From the NCBI GenBank assembly GCA_035620895.1, contig DASPFY010000011.1:1-64000 (forward strand): 64,000 nucleotides of DNA, read 5' to 3'. Shown here piece by piece: positions 47,395 to 56,722 of the stretch (positions are counted from its first letter, which is position 1; each line of letters begins with the position of its first letter). The position numbers and the translations under genes were made by a program. The DNA comes from TA-21 sp035620895. Its GTDB lineage: Archaea; Thermoproteota; Nitrososphaeria; Nitrososphaerales; Nitrososphaeraceae. The notes under the pieces are model-generated. The model was given only the letters and a program-made list of their open reading frames with translations. It ran no database searches and was not told the DNA's origin.

Positions 47395-48047
47395 TACATA
47401 CTCAGAGCAAGTATTGTGAGAGAGTCTGACGCAGCCTGGCATTTATCTGCCATTCCCTCTATCCCTTCTACTGCGTCCTTTACAAGAAGAAGATCTTTTG
47501 TATTTGGAATTTCATTCAAAGCTTTGATCACTACTTTTCTGTAGGAATTATCAACCTTTCTTTCAATATTTTGTACTTCTTGTGCAATCTCGATGGTGCT
47601 TGAAGGATTAATGCTTAGGGCTCGGGCCATTTCATTTAGCTTAAAAATCGCTTCTACCACCATGTTAATGAGTTCACTGATATCCTCATCAAATTTGCCT
47701 TTTTTTAGCGTTGTAATTTTGATATTCGAGAGTCTAAAGGCTATACCAGTGATATATCCTGCTATATCATCAATAATATAGGCGGTTCTAAGAACATCCT
47801 CTCTATACACCATAAGACTTCCTGTATCCGAAATTTCCCTGGTCATCTTTCTTCTGAGGTTTTCTACTTCTTCTCCTGCATTTTTCATCCTAACTACGGA
47901 TAATTCAGTCTCCTTATTGGTGCCCTTAATTAGAGAATCAGTTAACGATGACAAATCTCTTGCTGCGTTTAAAATATGGGTAATTTCATCGTGCAAAACG
48001 GCCAAGGCCTTTCTTTTAGCCTGTACTTCTAACTCTCCGTTATACAT
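47394..48047 (-). CDS. PhoU/DUF47-like protein
   Basis: A 217-residue all-helical protein with the repeated pattern of the PhoU-like DUF47 family (LIKGTNKETELSVVRMKNAGEEVENLRRK and ILVKDAVEGIEGMADKCQAASDSL-type repeats, about residues 40-80 and 180-215). Family members often sit beside phosphate transporters; here the downstream partner is EndA, with a one-base overlap, so the pairing is unusual and may simply be an operon of convenience. Helical acidic residues may bind metal. Confidence 0.75.
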   Translation of the reverse strand: MYNGELEVQAKRKALAVLHDEITHILNAARDLSSLTDSLIKGTNKETELSVVRMKNAGEEVENLRRKMTREISDTGSLMVYREDVLRTAYIIDDIAGYITGIAFRLSNIKITTLKKGKFDEDISELINMVVEAIFKLNEMARALSINPSSTIEIAQEVQNIERKVDNSYRKVVIKALNEIPNTKDLLLVKDAVEGIEGMADKCQAASDSLTILALSM

Positions 48048-48184
48048 ATACAGATCAAGAACGTTCAGACATTTTTAATCCTTTTCAAATTGTATTGCCA
48101 CACATATTAGAAAAATTGTGAAAGGTAATTCACAGTGTACAGGTATATGGGAGGTCTTCGATAGCCAAGAGTATTTTTGAGATA

Positions 48185-48397
48185 CTAACTTGTCCTATTT
48201 GCCCATGTAACTACAGTGAAGGTGCTTATAGCTGACCCAATCATCCCTGCTATTAATGCGCCTATTACGGCCTGATTCACAAATTTTGGCATTGACGTAG
48301 CAAACCATTCTGCAATTCCTGGGAGCAAAAGATACCCAGCAAAACCAATTCCAAAGCCTATTAACCAGAATATGAAAACTGCAAATCCTCTAGACAA
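48185..48397 (-). CDS. Small two-helix membrane protein
   Basis: A 70-residue protein from a TTG at 48397 with two membrane helices (about 6-25 and 42-63). No motif beyond glycine-rich helices (GFGIGFAGYLLLPG). The compact layout suggests a real small membrane protein of unknown role, upstream of the PhoU-like gene on the same strand with a 137-base gap. Confidence 0.6.
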   Translation of the reverse strand: MSRGFAVFIFWLIGFGIGFAGYLLLPGIAEWFATSMPKFVNQAVIGALIAGMIGSAISTFTVVTWANRTS

Positions 48398-48641
48398 TTC
48401 TTTTCATCTCCATGCAGTTGTTTCTGTTAATTTCTTGAGCCTTTGGTCATTCATGGGCAATTTCTGCAAAAAACGTATTAAATTGCGAATGTCAAAAAAT
48501 GTACATTTGACGCATCACTGATTTAATACAAATTATTATTATTTCCTAAACATGAGAACATAATGAAATCTACAAAATCAAAAAGTCTTAATTTAGGATA
48601 ATTCAAACTTATTTAACCGGATATTTTAGATACTAAAGTAA

Positions 48642-49652
48642 TTGAAATTGATATTGTTAGGTTTTGGAGTGGTTGCCCAGAGCTTTGTCAAATTATTGGT
48701 ATCACATTCGACGGATCTCTATAATGTATATGGCATAAAACCCAAAGTAGTTGCGTGTGCAGATACTGGCGGAATTGTAACTTGCGATCAAGGCCTAAAT
48801 CTGGACAGACTGCTAAATGTCAAAAAGAAAAAGAAATCTGTTGCCCAGTATGAACCACGTGGAAGTACCTCAGAAATAGTTGATGTAATTGAAAGCACGG
48901 ACGCAGAGATTGTTATCGAACTAACTCCAACCAATATTACTGATGGACAACCGGGAAAAAATCATATTATTACAGCGATGAAATCTGGTAAGAACGTAAT
49001 TACAGTAAACAAGGGTCCTCTTGCCTTGGAATTTCCCTCTTTGATAGAGCTTGCCGAATACAATAGAATTGCTTTCAAGTTTAGTGGAACGGTCGGAGGG
49101 GGAACTCCAATTTTAGAATTTGCTAAAAGATGCTTGAAAGGCGACAGAATCATATCATTTGAGGGAATCCTTAACGGTACAACAAATTATATCCTGAGCA
49201 AAATGTACGAAGGGTTAAATTTCTCACAGGCCCTCCGAGACGCTTCGGAAAAGGGATATGCTGAAAAAGATCCCACACTTGATATTGATGGATATGATGC
49301 AGTGGCAAAATTGGTAATTGCATCAAATTTTGTAATGAATTTGAAATCTACGATAAACGATGTTAAAAGAACGGGTATTAGGGATGTACAAGCCTCCCAA
49401 GTTGTCAATCAACGAAAAAAGGGAAATGCAATAAAGCTGATTGCAGGTTGTGATGGAAAAAAATTAATCGTTGAACCAAAACCAGTTTCTACGAAGGATC
49501 CTATCTGTGTGGACGGTATTCTTAATGCTATTACATTTACATGTCAGCATTCCGGTCAACAAACAATTATAGGAAAAGGAGCGGGAGGCATGGAAACTGC
49601 AAGTGCAATTTTGAGGGATTTAATAGATATCAGGAGCATAATAAGATCATAA
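48642..49652 (+). CDS. hom: Homoserine dehydrogenase
   Basis: Reduces aspartate semialdehyde to homoserine for threonine and methionine synthesis. The 336 residues have the N-terminal Rossmann motif (LLGFGVVAQS), the family signature NGTTNYILSKM (about residues 179-190), and AEKDPTLDIDGYDAVAKL, which holds catalytic acidic residues. It lacks the C-terminal ACT domain of feedback-regulated forms. Translation starts at TTG; a TATA-like TTATTTAACC near 48609-48618 fits a leaderless transcript. Confidence 0.93.
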   Translation: MKLILLGFGVVAQSFVKLLVSHSTDLYNVYGIKPKVVACADTGGIVTCDQGLNLDRLLNVKKKKKSVAQYEPRGSTSEIVDVIESTDAEIVIELTPTNITDGQPGKNHIITAMKSGKNVITVNKGPLALEFPSLIELAEYNRIAFKFSGTVGGGTPILEFAKRCLKGDRIISFEGILNGTTNYILSKMYEGLNFSQALRDASEKGYAEKDPTLDIDGYDAVAKLVIASNFVMNLKSTINDVKRTGIRDVQASQVVNQRKKGNAIKLIAGCDGKKLIVEPKPVSTKDPICVDGILNAITFTCQHSGQQTIIGKGAGGMETASAILRDLIDIRSIIRS

Positions 49653-49914
49653 ATTTGAACCACTTTTCTATGATCTTGATTAATTTTGCATCATGATCCT
49701 ATATTTCAGTAATTAAGTGGTTATTCCATAAATATTTTGATAAAATCTAATTCAACCCCGTTACTACTAACAGGTCAACAAATTCTACAGATTAGAAATT
49801 CTTGTTATTATTTGTGAAATATCATCTTCAAAGTAATGTACAACGTATAGAAAACTAGTCAACTCAACGCTTTTATTGGCAGATAGTATAACAGAAAAAC
49901 TCGCTTAAATTCAT

Positions 49915-50109
49915 CTACATGGTTTGTAACTTATCCAAAACTGAATCAATCATAAGAAGATCATCTGCCAAAAATCTTCTTTTTTGTAATAGCCTAGATT
50001 TCAAAACTTTTCTATAGGTTGGAGTGTATTTCTTATACAGTATCTCTACATTCCACTCACTAAGGTCTCTGATAAATTCTCTCTCCTTCACACGCAAACA
50101 GGATGGCAT
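49915..50109 (-). CDS. Small basic hypothetical protein
   Basis: A 64-residue protein, helical and rich in Lys and Arg (YRKVLKSRLLQKRRFLADDL). It could bind nucleic acid, but no family was recognised. Between hom and egtB on the opposite strand; real coding status is moderately supported by the absence of an overlapping better frame. Confidence 0.42.
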   Translation of the reverse strand: MPSCLRVKEREFIRDLSEWNVEILYKKYTPTYRKVLKSRLLQKRRFLADDLLMIDSVLDKLQTM

Positions 50110-50269
50110 TGTTTATTCGATGAATTAGTATCAAATGCCTTATTACAGTTATCCGACCATATTCCTCCGTTATATTACAGTATTGTAGAAAGTAAGTAAA
50201 GAATTGTCCATTTTAAAGCCTTGGATATACATGATTTCTAGAAATTGAATAAAAATTAAATTATGTAAC

Positions 50270-51631
50270 ATGCCTTTATCAGTAATATTGACTCAGGTTG
50301 TCACAAGTGATGTAAAGAAATTACGATTAGAGTTTCTGAATGTGAGAAATACTACATCAGATCTCTTTGAACCAATTCCAGTGGAAGATGCAGTTATGCA
50401 GTCTGATCCATTTGGCAGTACTCCAAATTGGCATATAGCCCATGTAACCTGGTTTTTTCAGAAAGTCCTTGAAAAATACAGGCAGGATATTGCTGCTAAT
50501 TCTATAAATACAGACTATCTCAACTCATATTATCAACGTTATCGCAAGATCTTGCCTAAATCCGATAGAGGAAAATTTCCCAGACCTAAGGTTTCCGACA
50601 CACTGAAATACCGTGCCTTAATCGAAGAGATGTTTCTAAAATTCCTGAACGATATAGAAGAGAATAACTCCTTGACACGTTCCTTATCATATGACATTGA
50701 ACTAGCAAATCAGCATGAAATGCAACACCAAGAGCTTTTAGTGTACGATCTTCAACATTATTTTCAAAGATTCGAGGATCCGCTCGATAACTATGAACCA
50801 AAAATAGTGAAAAGTACCAATTTGGATGAAATTCATGATATCGAGCAGGGAATGGTTAGGATACTCGGAGGATTATACGAACTTGGATTTTCTGGAAATG
50901 ACTTTTGTTATGACAATGAAATTCCACAACATAAAACGTATCTGAATCCATATGAAATTGACAAATATCCTGTGACAAATAAAGAATTTCTTGAATTTAT
51001 AGAATCAGGAGGATATCAAGATTATAAATTCTGGTTATCTGATGGATGGGATCTTGTGAAAGAAAAGCAATGGGATGCGCCACTATATTGGAAAAAAATT
51101 GATGGAGATTGGTATAAAAAGGACTTCAGAGGTTTAAATAAAATTTCACCAAATGAGCCAGTTACGAATGTGAGTTATTACGAAGCTGACGCATATTCAA
51201 AATGGATAGGAAAGAGGTTACCAACTGAGGCAGAATGGGAAAAAGCAGCCAGCTGGAATGAAGATTTGAAAAAAAAGACATTGTATCCATGGGGAGATGG
51301 GTTACCTTCCGACCTTAATTCAAATTTGTTAGAATCATGGAAATGGGCGCCGTCTCCAATTGGGTCATACCCACAAGGAAAAAGTCATTATGGCTGTCAT
51401 CAAATGCTGGGCGATATATGGGAATGGACTGCCTCTGAATATGTCCTGTATCCTGGGTTTAGATCCAAGTTTTCAGAATATACTGACAAGTGGGCAATTA
51501 ATCAGAAGGTATTGCGCGGAGGATCATATGCTACTCCAAGGTCGCAAATTCGAAACACATATAGAAATTATTTCAAACCACACGAAAGAATTCCATTTTC
51601 AGGATTTCGTTGCGTTAGAGACCTTCTTTAA
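50270..51631 (+). CDS. egtB: Ergothioneine synthase EgtB-like (DinB/FGE-type sulphoxide synthase)
   Basis: Iron enzyme joining cysteine (or gamma-glutamylcysteine) to trimethylhistidine using oxygen. The N-terminal DinB-like domain provides the iron ligands H58 (NWHIAHVTW) and H149/H153 (HEMQHQE); the C-terminal formylglycine-enzyme-like domain (about 215-453) has the YEIDKYPVTNKEF, LPTEAEWEKAA, WGD and VLRGGSYAT motifs. The length of 453 fits. Its 3' end overlaps the 3' end of egtD by 33 bases on the opposite strand, so the two convergent genes belong to the same pathway. Confidence 0.9.
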   Translation: MPLSVILTQVVTSDVKKLRLEFLNVRNTTSDLFEPIPVEDAVMQSDPFGSTPNWHIAHVTWFFQKVLEKYRQDIAANSINTDYLNSYYQRYRKILPKSDRGKFPRPKVSDTLKYRALIEEMFLKFLNDIEENNSLTRSLSYDIELANQHEMQHQELLVYDLQHYFQRFEDPLDNYEPKIVKSTNLDEIHDIEQGMVRILGGLYELGFSGNDFCYDNEIPQHKTYLNPYEIDKYPVTNKEFLEFIESGGYQDYKFWLSDGWDLVKEKQWDAPLYWKKIDGDWYKKDFRGLNKISPNEPVTNVSYYEADAYSKWIGKRLPTEAEWEKAASWNEDLKKKTLYPWGDGLPSDLNSNLLESWKWAPSPIGSYPQGKSHYGCHQMLGDIWEWTASEYVLYPGFRSKFSEYTDKWAINQKVLRGGSYATPRSQIRNTYRNYFKPHERIPFSGFRCVRDLL

Positions 51632-52606
51632 CAATATTAGAGCGAACTGTTTGTTTGGATCGGTAAAATTCCGAATCACTTGAAGACCCGCCTTTTTTAC
51701 TAGACTGTTAAATCTGCGTAATGAATATTTGTAAGAATTTTCTGTATGAATGGTTTCGCCCTTCTTAAAGTAGAAAATTTTTCCAATTGCTCCAATTCTT
51801 ACCTGTTGGTCCAATCTTGATTCTAAATGCATCTCGATTCTGTGTCTGCGGGGATTGTAGAATGACTTGTGTTCAAATTTTGATATGTTAAACTCTCCGT
51901 CAAGTTCTCTGTTAATTCTGGCTAAGACGTTGAAATTGAATTTTGCTGTTATACCGTTCTTATCATTATACGCCCTGTCCAAAATTGATTTATCCTTTTC
52001 CAAATCGATTCCAATCAATAGTAAATCCTCTTCTCGAACATATCTCGCTATAGAGTGCAAAAAACCCATTGCATCTTTGGGTTCGAAATTTCCAATACTT
52101 GATCCCAAAAAAATTATGAATTTCTTGTTTGGAATCTTTTTTTTGAGTTTGATAAATTCATTTATCTTGACAAGTCCTGAAAGATAGTCTGAACAAACGC
52201 CATAAATTTGTAAATTTACATATTCTCTAAACAAATCTCTGATTGATTTTTTCAGCATTTTTAATGAGACATCTATGGGAAAATAGGAAACAAGCTTCAA
52301 CTTTGCAAGAAATGGTCCTAATAAAATTCTAGTTTTCAAGGAATTCCCATTTCCCAATTCAATAACACTTATTTCCTGTCCTCCAATTATCTTCAAAATT
52401 TCATCCACAGAATTTTTCAATATTTGCGATTCAATTCGATTAAGATAATATTCAGGTTGCACGCATATTTCTTCAAATAACTTGGATCCCCTTTTATCAT
52501 AAAAAAATTTAGGAGAAATATGCTTTTGTTTATCATTCAATCCTCTGGAAACTTCTTTTCCAAATTCATTATTTATGATGAACCTTTCATTGTTGTGTAT
52601 CAGCAA
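51599..52606 (-). CDS. egtD: Histidine N-alpha-methyltransferase EgtD
   Basis: SAM-dependent enzyme that trimethylates histidine in the first step of ergothioneine synthesis. The 335 residues match EgtD/DUF2260-type proteins: the start region with SPKFFYDKRGSKLFEEI, PEYYLNRIESQIL, the SAM motif ELGNGNSLKTRILL and PIDVS, and FLGSSIGNF in the middle. Convergent with egtB, overlapping it by 33 bases at the ends. No egtA, egtC or egtE gene was seen nearby. Confidence 0.92.
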   Translation of the reverse strand: MLIHNNERFIINNEFGKEVSRGLNDKQKHISPKFFYDKRGSKLFEEICVQPEYYLNRIESQILKNSVDEILKIIGGQEISVIELGNGNSLKTRILLGPFLAKLKLVSYFPIDVSLKMLKKSIRDLFREYVNLQIYGVCSDYLSGLVKINEFIKLKKKIPNKKFIIFLGSSIGNFEPKDAMGFLHSIARYVREEDLLLIGIDLEKDKSILDRAYNDKNGITAKFNFNVLARINRELDGEFNISKFEHKSFYNPRRHRIEMHLESRLDQQVRIGAIGKIFYFKKGETIHTENSYKYSLRRFNSLVKKAGLQVIRNFTDPNKQFALILLKKVSNATKS

Positions 52607-52672
52607 TCCTATTGAAAATTACCTCCTGAAAATATATGTATCAAATTATTTGCGTTCATATAATTCAATTTC

Positions 52673-53512
52673 TCACTTAGATAGATTTTTTAAATACTGC
52701 AGTCCTAGTTTTAAATCATCTTGATAATCTGTATTCTCAACCGAAGGCTCAAAGGTAAGAAATTTTGAATATCTTATTCTCTTGAGAGCTCCTATCACAT
52801 TCTTAAAATCTATATGGGCAAAACCAGGCATTTTCCTATTGTTATCTGATACATGAACATGTTTTAACATTGGGTTGGAATTTACGATTGCATCGTGAAT
52901 TGAGTCTTCTTCTATGTTCATATGGAAAGTATCTAACATAATTCCTACATTTTCACGGTCAACGAGTTTGACGATATATTTTGCATCTTCAGAATTGGTG
53001 CAAATAGGAGTGCTGTAGCGATTCAATGGTTCAATGAGGAGGTCAATATCGTAATTACTGGCATATTTTGCTAGTTCACGCAATGACTCTATCCGGGAAG
53101 AAATTAATTTTCTTTTCTCTTCTCGTAATAAAGACTTGTGATTACTATCTGAAATTAGTGGCTCTTCACTAAACAAACAAAGATTAAATGTCTTACCACC
53201 CAGCTTCTGGCAAAGAGTAACGCATTTTTTTACATAGTTCTGAGCAGCTTTCAATGAATTATTATTAGTAGTAACCAAGTTACGGAATCTAGACTCACTG
53301 CTACTTAATCCCCACATGCCAGTGATGCCAGATACACCAATTGAAAAGGAATCAAGTTGATGTGATAAACTTTTCACATCAATTAGGTCGGGTTCACCAT
53401 AAACCTCCACGATGTCAAATCCTTGATTTTTCAACTTTTCAAGAGTTTCTTGTATTGGTTCCAAATTTTTAAAAGATGATAAAGTAATTGAGTACTTCCA
53501 GGAAATGTCCAT
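52673..53512 (-). CDS. Xylose isomerase-like TIM barrel protein (ebo-like cluster, last gene)
   Basis: A TIM-barrel sugar isomerase/epimerase-like protein of 279 residues from the ATG at 53512. Family segments are LIEPLNRYST, GIMLDTFHMNIEED and HVHVSDNNRKMPGFAHID, which provide the acidic and His metal ligands. A longer frame start at 53551 would overlap the upstream gene. It resembles the TIM-barrel member (EboE) of the bacterial ebo operon and is the second such barrel in this cluster. Substrate unknown. Confidence 0.85.
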   Translation of the reverse strand: MDISWKYSITLSSFKNLEPIQETLEKLKNQGFDIVEVYGEPDLIDVKSLSHQLDSFSIGVSGITGMWGLSSSESRFRNLVTTNNNSLKAAQNYVKKCVTLCQKLGGKTFNLCLFSEEPLISDSNHKSLLREEKRKLISSRIESLRELAKYASNYDIDLLIEPLNRYSTPICTNSEDAKYIVKLVDRENVGIMLDTFHMNIEEDSIHDAIVNSNPMLKHVHVSDNNRKMPGFAHIDFKNVIGALKRIRYSKFLTFEPSVENTDYQDDLKLGLQYLKNLSK

Positions 53513-53522
53513 TATTACTTCA

Positions 53523-54848
53523 TTACAATAAATTTTTAAGATATTGCCCAACAGTAACGATACTCAAATTCTCATCATCTTTTGTTCCTGAAATATTCTT
53601 TATATTCGACACATAAACTGGATTAGGCGATTTTCCTTGTGACGGTAATCTGCCATGGGAACCTCTAACTAATTTACCATCCAGTGGGATAGATTTTGTA
53701 TTGGGATCAAAGAATAGTTCCACAGGATCATAACCGGGTTTTCTATGAATATCCACCTTTTTGGCAAAACTTGGAGCCTTAACTGGATCAAACCACCAAT
53801 AATAACTAAACCATTTATCTTTATTTGAAACTGCAATTATATCCCCGCTTCTTGGATGATTAATTCTCATTTGTTGCTTCAGATTATTATCGAGTATCAT
53901 GTCAACACCTTTTATTCCTTCTAAAATTTTTCTTACCTGATTTATATGATTTTCTTTAACATAAATGTGTGCTATCTGGTGGTCCACCATTGCAAAGGCT
54001 TTGCTGTATTCAAGGTCCATATATTCAACCTGTTCAATTTCTCTCACAGCAACCAGATCATTTTCTCTAAAGATGGCATTTAATGAAATGTCAGAATTAA
54101 CTTCTGTGAATCCATATTCTGAGAATATGATAAATTGTGTGTCCTCTAGTATGCCAATGTCAGACGCTTTCTGAATTAGTCGACCAACCAAATCATCAAC
54201 GAACTTTAGGTCATCTTCTAAATCTTTATACGATGTTCCATTTTTTTGGAAAGAATAATCCAAATGGGGAATATATGTAAGTAATAAACCAGGCTTTTCA
54301 TTTTCTAACACAAATTCTGTTGCCTTCTCTATCCATTCGCTGGATTTTTTAGAGACAAGGGGACCCCAATACCAGGTCAAATCAAATTTTCCTATGTTTT
54401 CAATTAATTTTTCATAGAAGCCTGGCGGTTTGCTATAGCACCACATTATCATTCTATCATCCATATGAAGTGGGCGCGGAGTTAGAACTACGTCTGCATT
54501 TGAATACATTGTATTTTGCCAGAACAGGACGGCCGTTTTTGAGCCACTACCGCGCATTTTGATGGTATCCCAAACTCTATCTGCTTGGACCAAATTACTT
54601 GATTGTTCCCAAAAAGAAACGATGTAATGTTGCCTATCATACAATCCATTAGAAATGATTCCATGTACCTCAGGATATGAACCTGAAAGTAAACTACTCT
54701 GGACAGTACATGTTACTGCAGGAAATACTGTTTCTAAATCTCTTATTTCTCCAGTTTGCGAAATTTTAAAGATATTTGGAGTTATGTTTTCAGAAATATG
54801 CTTTCTCTCCAAACCTACAATATCGATAACTATTTTGTGCTTGACCAT
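53523..54848 (-). CDS. Type I phosphodiesterase/nucleotide pyrophosphatase-like protein (EboF-like)
   Basis: Alkaline-phosphatase superfamily hydrolase (441 residues from ATG 54848; an in-frame ATG at 54899 would overlap the UbiA gene). The nucleophile is probably Thr or Ser in VFPAVTCTVQSSLLSG, followed by GSYPEVHGIISNG; later metal ligands include YIPHLDYSFQKNG and FSEYGFTEV and a final GSHG. It fits the nucleotide pyrophosphatase member found at the end of ebo operons. Between the UbiA and second TIM-barrel genes with short gaps. Confidence 0.83.
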   Translation of the reverse strand: MVKHKIVIDIVGLERKHISENITPNIFKISQTGEIRDLETVFPAVTCTVQSSLLSGSYPEVHGIISNGLYDRQHYIVSFWEQSSNLVQADRVWDTIKMRGSGSKTAVLFWQNTMYSNADVVLTPRPLHMDDRMIMWCYSKPPGFYEKLIENIGKFDLTWYWGPLVSKKSSEWIEKATEFVLENEKPGLLLTYIPHLDYSFQKNGTSYKDLEDDLKFVDDLVGRLIQKASDIGILEDTQFIIFSEYGFTEVNSDISLNAIFRENDLVAVREIEQVEYMDLEYSKAFAMVDHQIAHIYVKENHINQVRKILEGIKGVDMILDNNLKQQMRINHPRSGDIIAVSNKDKWFSYYWWFDPVKAPSFAKKVDIHRKPGYDPVELFFDPNTKSIPLDGKLVRGSHGRLPSQGKSPNPVYVSNIKNISGTKDDENLSIVTVGQYLKNLL

Positions 54849-54895
54849 CAATGTATTGGGATTTACCAAGAATTTAATTCTAATTATTTTTTTTC

Positions 54896-55807
54896 TCAAG
54901 TCATGTACATATTTCTTGACAGTATGAGTAATGGAGCTATTAGCAGCAATACGGCAAGTCCAACCTCCAATCCAATTAACCCACTCAAATAGGTAGAGTC
55001 AAGGACAATAATTGACATAATCATTTTTTGAATACATTGTTGTATTCCTATGGAATCTTTCTTTTGAATTCTGTAGACCGCTTTAACCATAATAAATAAA
55101 AATAGCCCCAATATTATTAGAGATTCATATTTGAAAAATCCGATTAAGGCAAACAACATGATTGAGGAAATAATCCCCGCAATTATCACTGGGATCAAAT
55201 ATAGTTTAATATTTTCTGAAAACCCTTGAACCTCATATTTGCTTATGAATCCTATTAATGACACGTAAACAAATGTTATAGTGAGGACAAAGACCAGAAT
55301 AACAAATTGAGGAAAACTATCAATAGCGTTAAGACTTGCACTTGTTCCCAGCATCACATTCATCACTCTAGTTGCAGCAATAGTGAACGGACCTGCCTGA
55401 GTATTCTTTAAATACTTATCATACCAAAAAATAAGGGCAATCAAAACCAGAGATATACCAAACGTTGGAACACTGACTAATAGCGACAAACTCAGAGCAA
55501 TGACAGAAAATATTGTAACAAGGACAATAGCTACTTTTCTTGATATTTTGCCCGATGCAAGGGGTCTGTATGGCCTTTCCTTCTTATCAATGTTATAATC
55601 AAAGAGATCGTTGAGCACAAGCCCTACACAATAAAGGAATATGGAGATAGTTACCAACAAGAGAACTTGCACAAATGATGTAAATGGTAGAGTCAGTGCT
55701 GAGGCAATTGCAAAGCCAACTAATATGTTCGAGGGGAGAGTAAATAGATTTGGGAGTCTGATTAGGAGCAAATAATCTTTGAAATTAGGATTTTTCATAT
55801 TTTTCAT
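54896..55807 (-). CDS. UbiA-family prenyltransferase (EboC-like)
   Basis: Membrane prenyltransferase of 303 residues with about eight to nine helices. The first Asp-rich motif is NDLFDYNIDKKERPYRPLASG (about 67-87), the second WYDKYLKNTQAGP (about 127-139). It should transfer a prenyl group, in archaea possibly a geranylgeranyl chain, to a small or lipid acceptor. The surrounding TatD-like, TIM-barrel and pyrophosphatase genes match the ebo set, in which EboC is a UbiA enzyme. Archaea also use UbiA members for ether lipids and quinones, so that alternative stays open. Confidence 0.9.
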   Translation of the reverse strand: MKNMKNPNFKDYLLLIRLPNLFTLPSNILVGFAIASALTLPFTSFVQVLLLVTISIFLYCVGLVLNDLFDYNIDKKERPYRPLASGKISRKVAIVLVTIFSVIALSLSLLVSVPTFGISLVLIALIFWYDKYLKNTQAGPFTIAATRVMNVMLGTSASLNAIDSFPQFVILVFVLTITFVYVSLIGFISKYEVQGFSENIKLYLIPVIIAGIISSIMLFALIGFFKYESLIILGLFLFIMVKAVYRIQKKDSIGIQQCIQKMIMSIIVLDSTYLSGLIGLEVGLAVLLLIAPLLILSRNMYMT

Positions 55808-55879
55808 CTGGAATAAATGGGCTGAATTATTAATTGAAAGATTACTGATATATGCGATACTGGAAAAACCATTTCTTGA

Positions 55880-56713
55880 CTAAAGATAGTCAAGTGATTT
55901 AATAAACTTCATTGCTTTTCTAGCAGCATATGCGGGACATTCCTGATATGGATACAGTTCTACTGTAACGAATCCATCATATCCAATATCCTTAAGGGAT
56001 CTGAGAGCAGAATCAATGTTTATTGCACCTTCCCCTAAAATAACATGATTATGTGTTCTATCTGCACATATATCTTCTAAATGCACATGCTGGACATATT
56101 CCGATAATTTGTAGATTACCTGTGATGGATCTTCTCCCACACAGAAAAAATGTCCGATATCAAGATTAAGTCCAATAGATTTTGAATCAAAATTTTTAAT
56201 AAACCTAACAAATTGCTCAGAATTTTCGATTATAAGACCTGGCTCCGGCTCTACAAGAACGGTAACATTTTCTTCCTCTGCCGTCTCTAATATCTGATGA
56301 ATTCCATCTACAAATATTTTCAATAGCTCGCTTTCGGTCAACCCATAATTCATGACTGGTCCACCTGGTTCGGTAGATATGTTGCTAACACCTAATTTGT
56401 GTGCCAATTTTATACAATCTAGTGTGTGTTCGATTCGCAATTTACGATAGCCAGGGTCCTTTTCAATCCATGAAGGGTGATGAGTATCTCCTATTGCAAA
56501 AAGGGTAAAGGCATTCAGATTGGAGATACTAATTTTTAATTTTGATAGTAATTGCTTAATCTCACTGATATCAGAATCACTTTGTGTTTTGGGATATGCG
56601 TGCGGTATGTCGCAGAGTATTTCAACTCCCCTATAACCGATTTCAGACAAGATATTTATTGAATCTGCTAGGGAAAATTTCTTGAACGCATTTGTACTAA
56701 ATGCAAATTCCAT
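55880..56713 (-). CDS. Xylose isomerase-like TIM barrel protein (ebo-like cluster)
   Basis: A 277-residue TIM barrel. Family pattern: NALTFSTNAFKKFSLADSINIL-like start, VLVEPEPG (acidic ligand), LNLDIGHFFCVGED, HVHLEDI and TVELYPYQE at the C-terminal end. These ligands suggest a metal-dependent isomerase or epimerase acting on a sugar-like compound. It follows the TatD-like gene by nine bases and precedes UbiA by 72. Distinct in sequence from the other barrel gene at 52673, so probably not a recent duplication. Confidence 0.86.
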   Translation of the reverse strand: MEFAFSTNAFKKFSLADSINILSEIGYRGVEILCDIPHAYPKTQSDSDISEIKQLLSKLKISISNLNAFTLFAIGDTHHPSWIEKDPGYRKLRIEHTLDCIKLAHKLGVSNISTEPGGPVMNYGLTESELLKIFVDGIHQILETAEEENVTVLVEPEPGLIIENSEQFVRFIKNFDSKSIGLNLDIGHFFCVGEDPSQVIYKLSEYVQHVHLEDICADRTHNHVILGEGAINIDSALRSLKDIGYDGFVTVELYPYQECPAYAARKAMKFIKSLDYL

Positions 56714-56722
56714 ATCCGTTAA

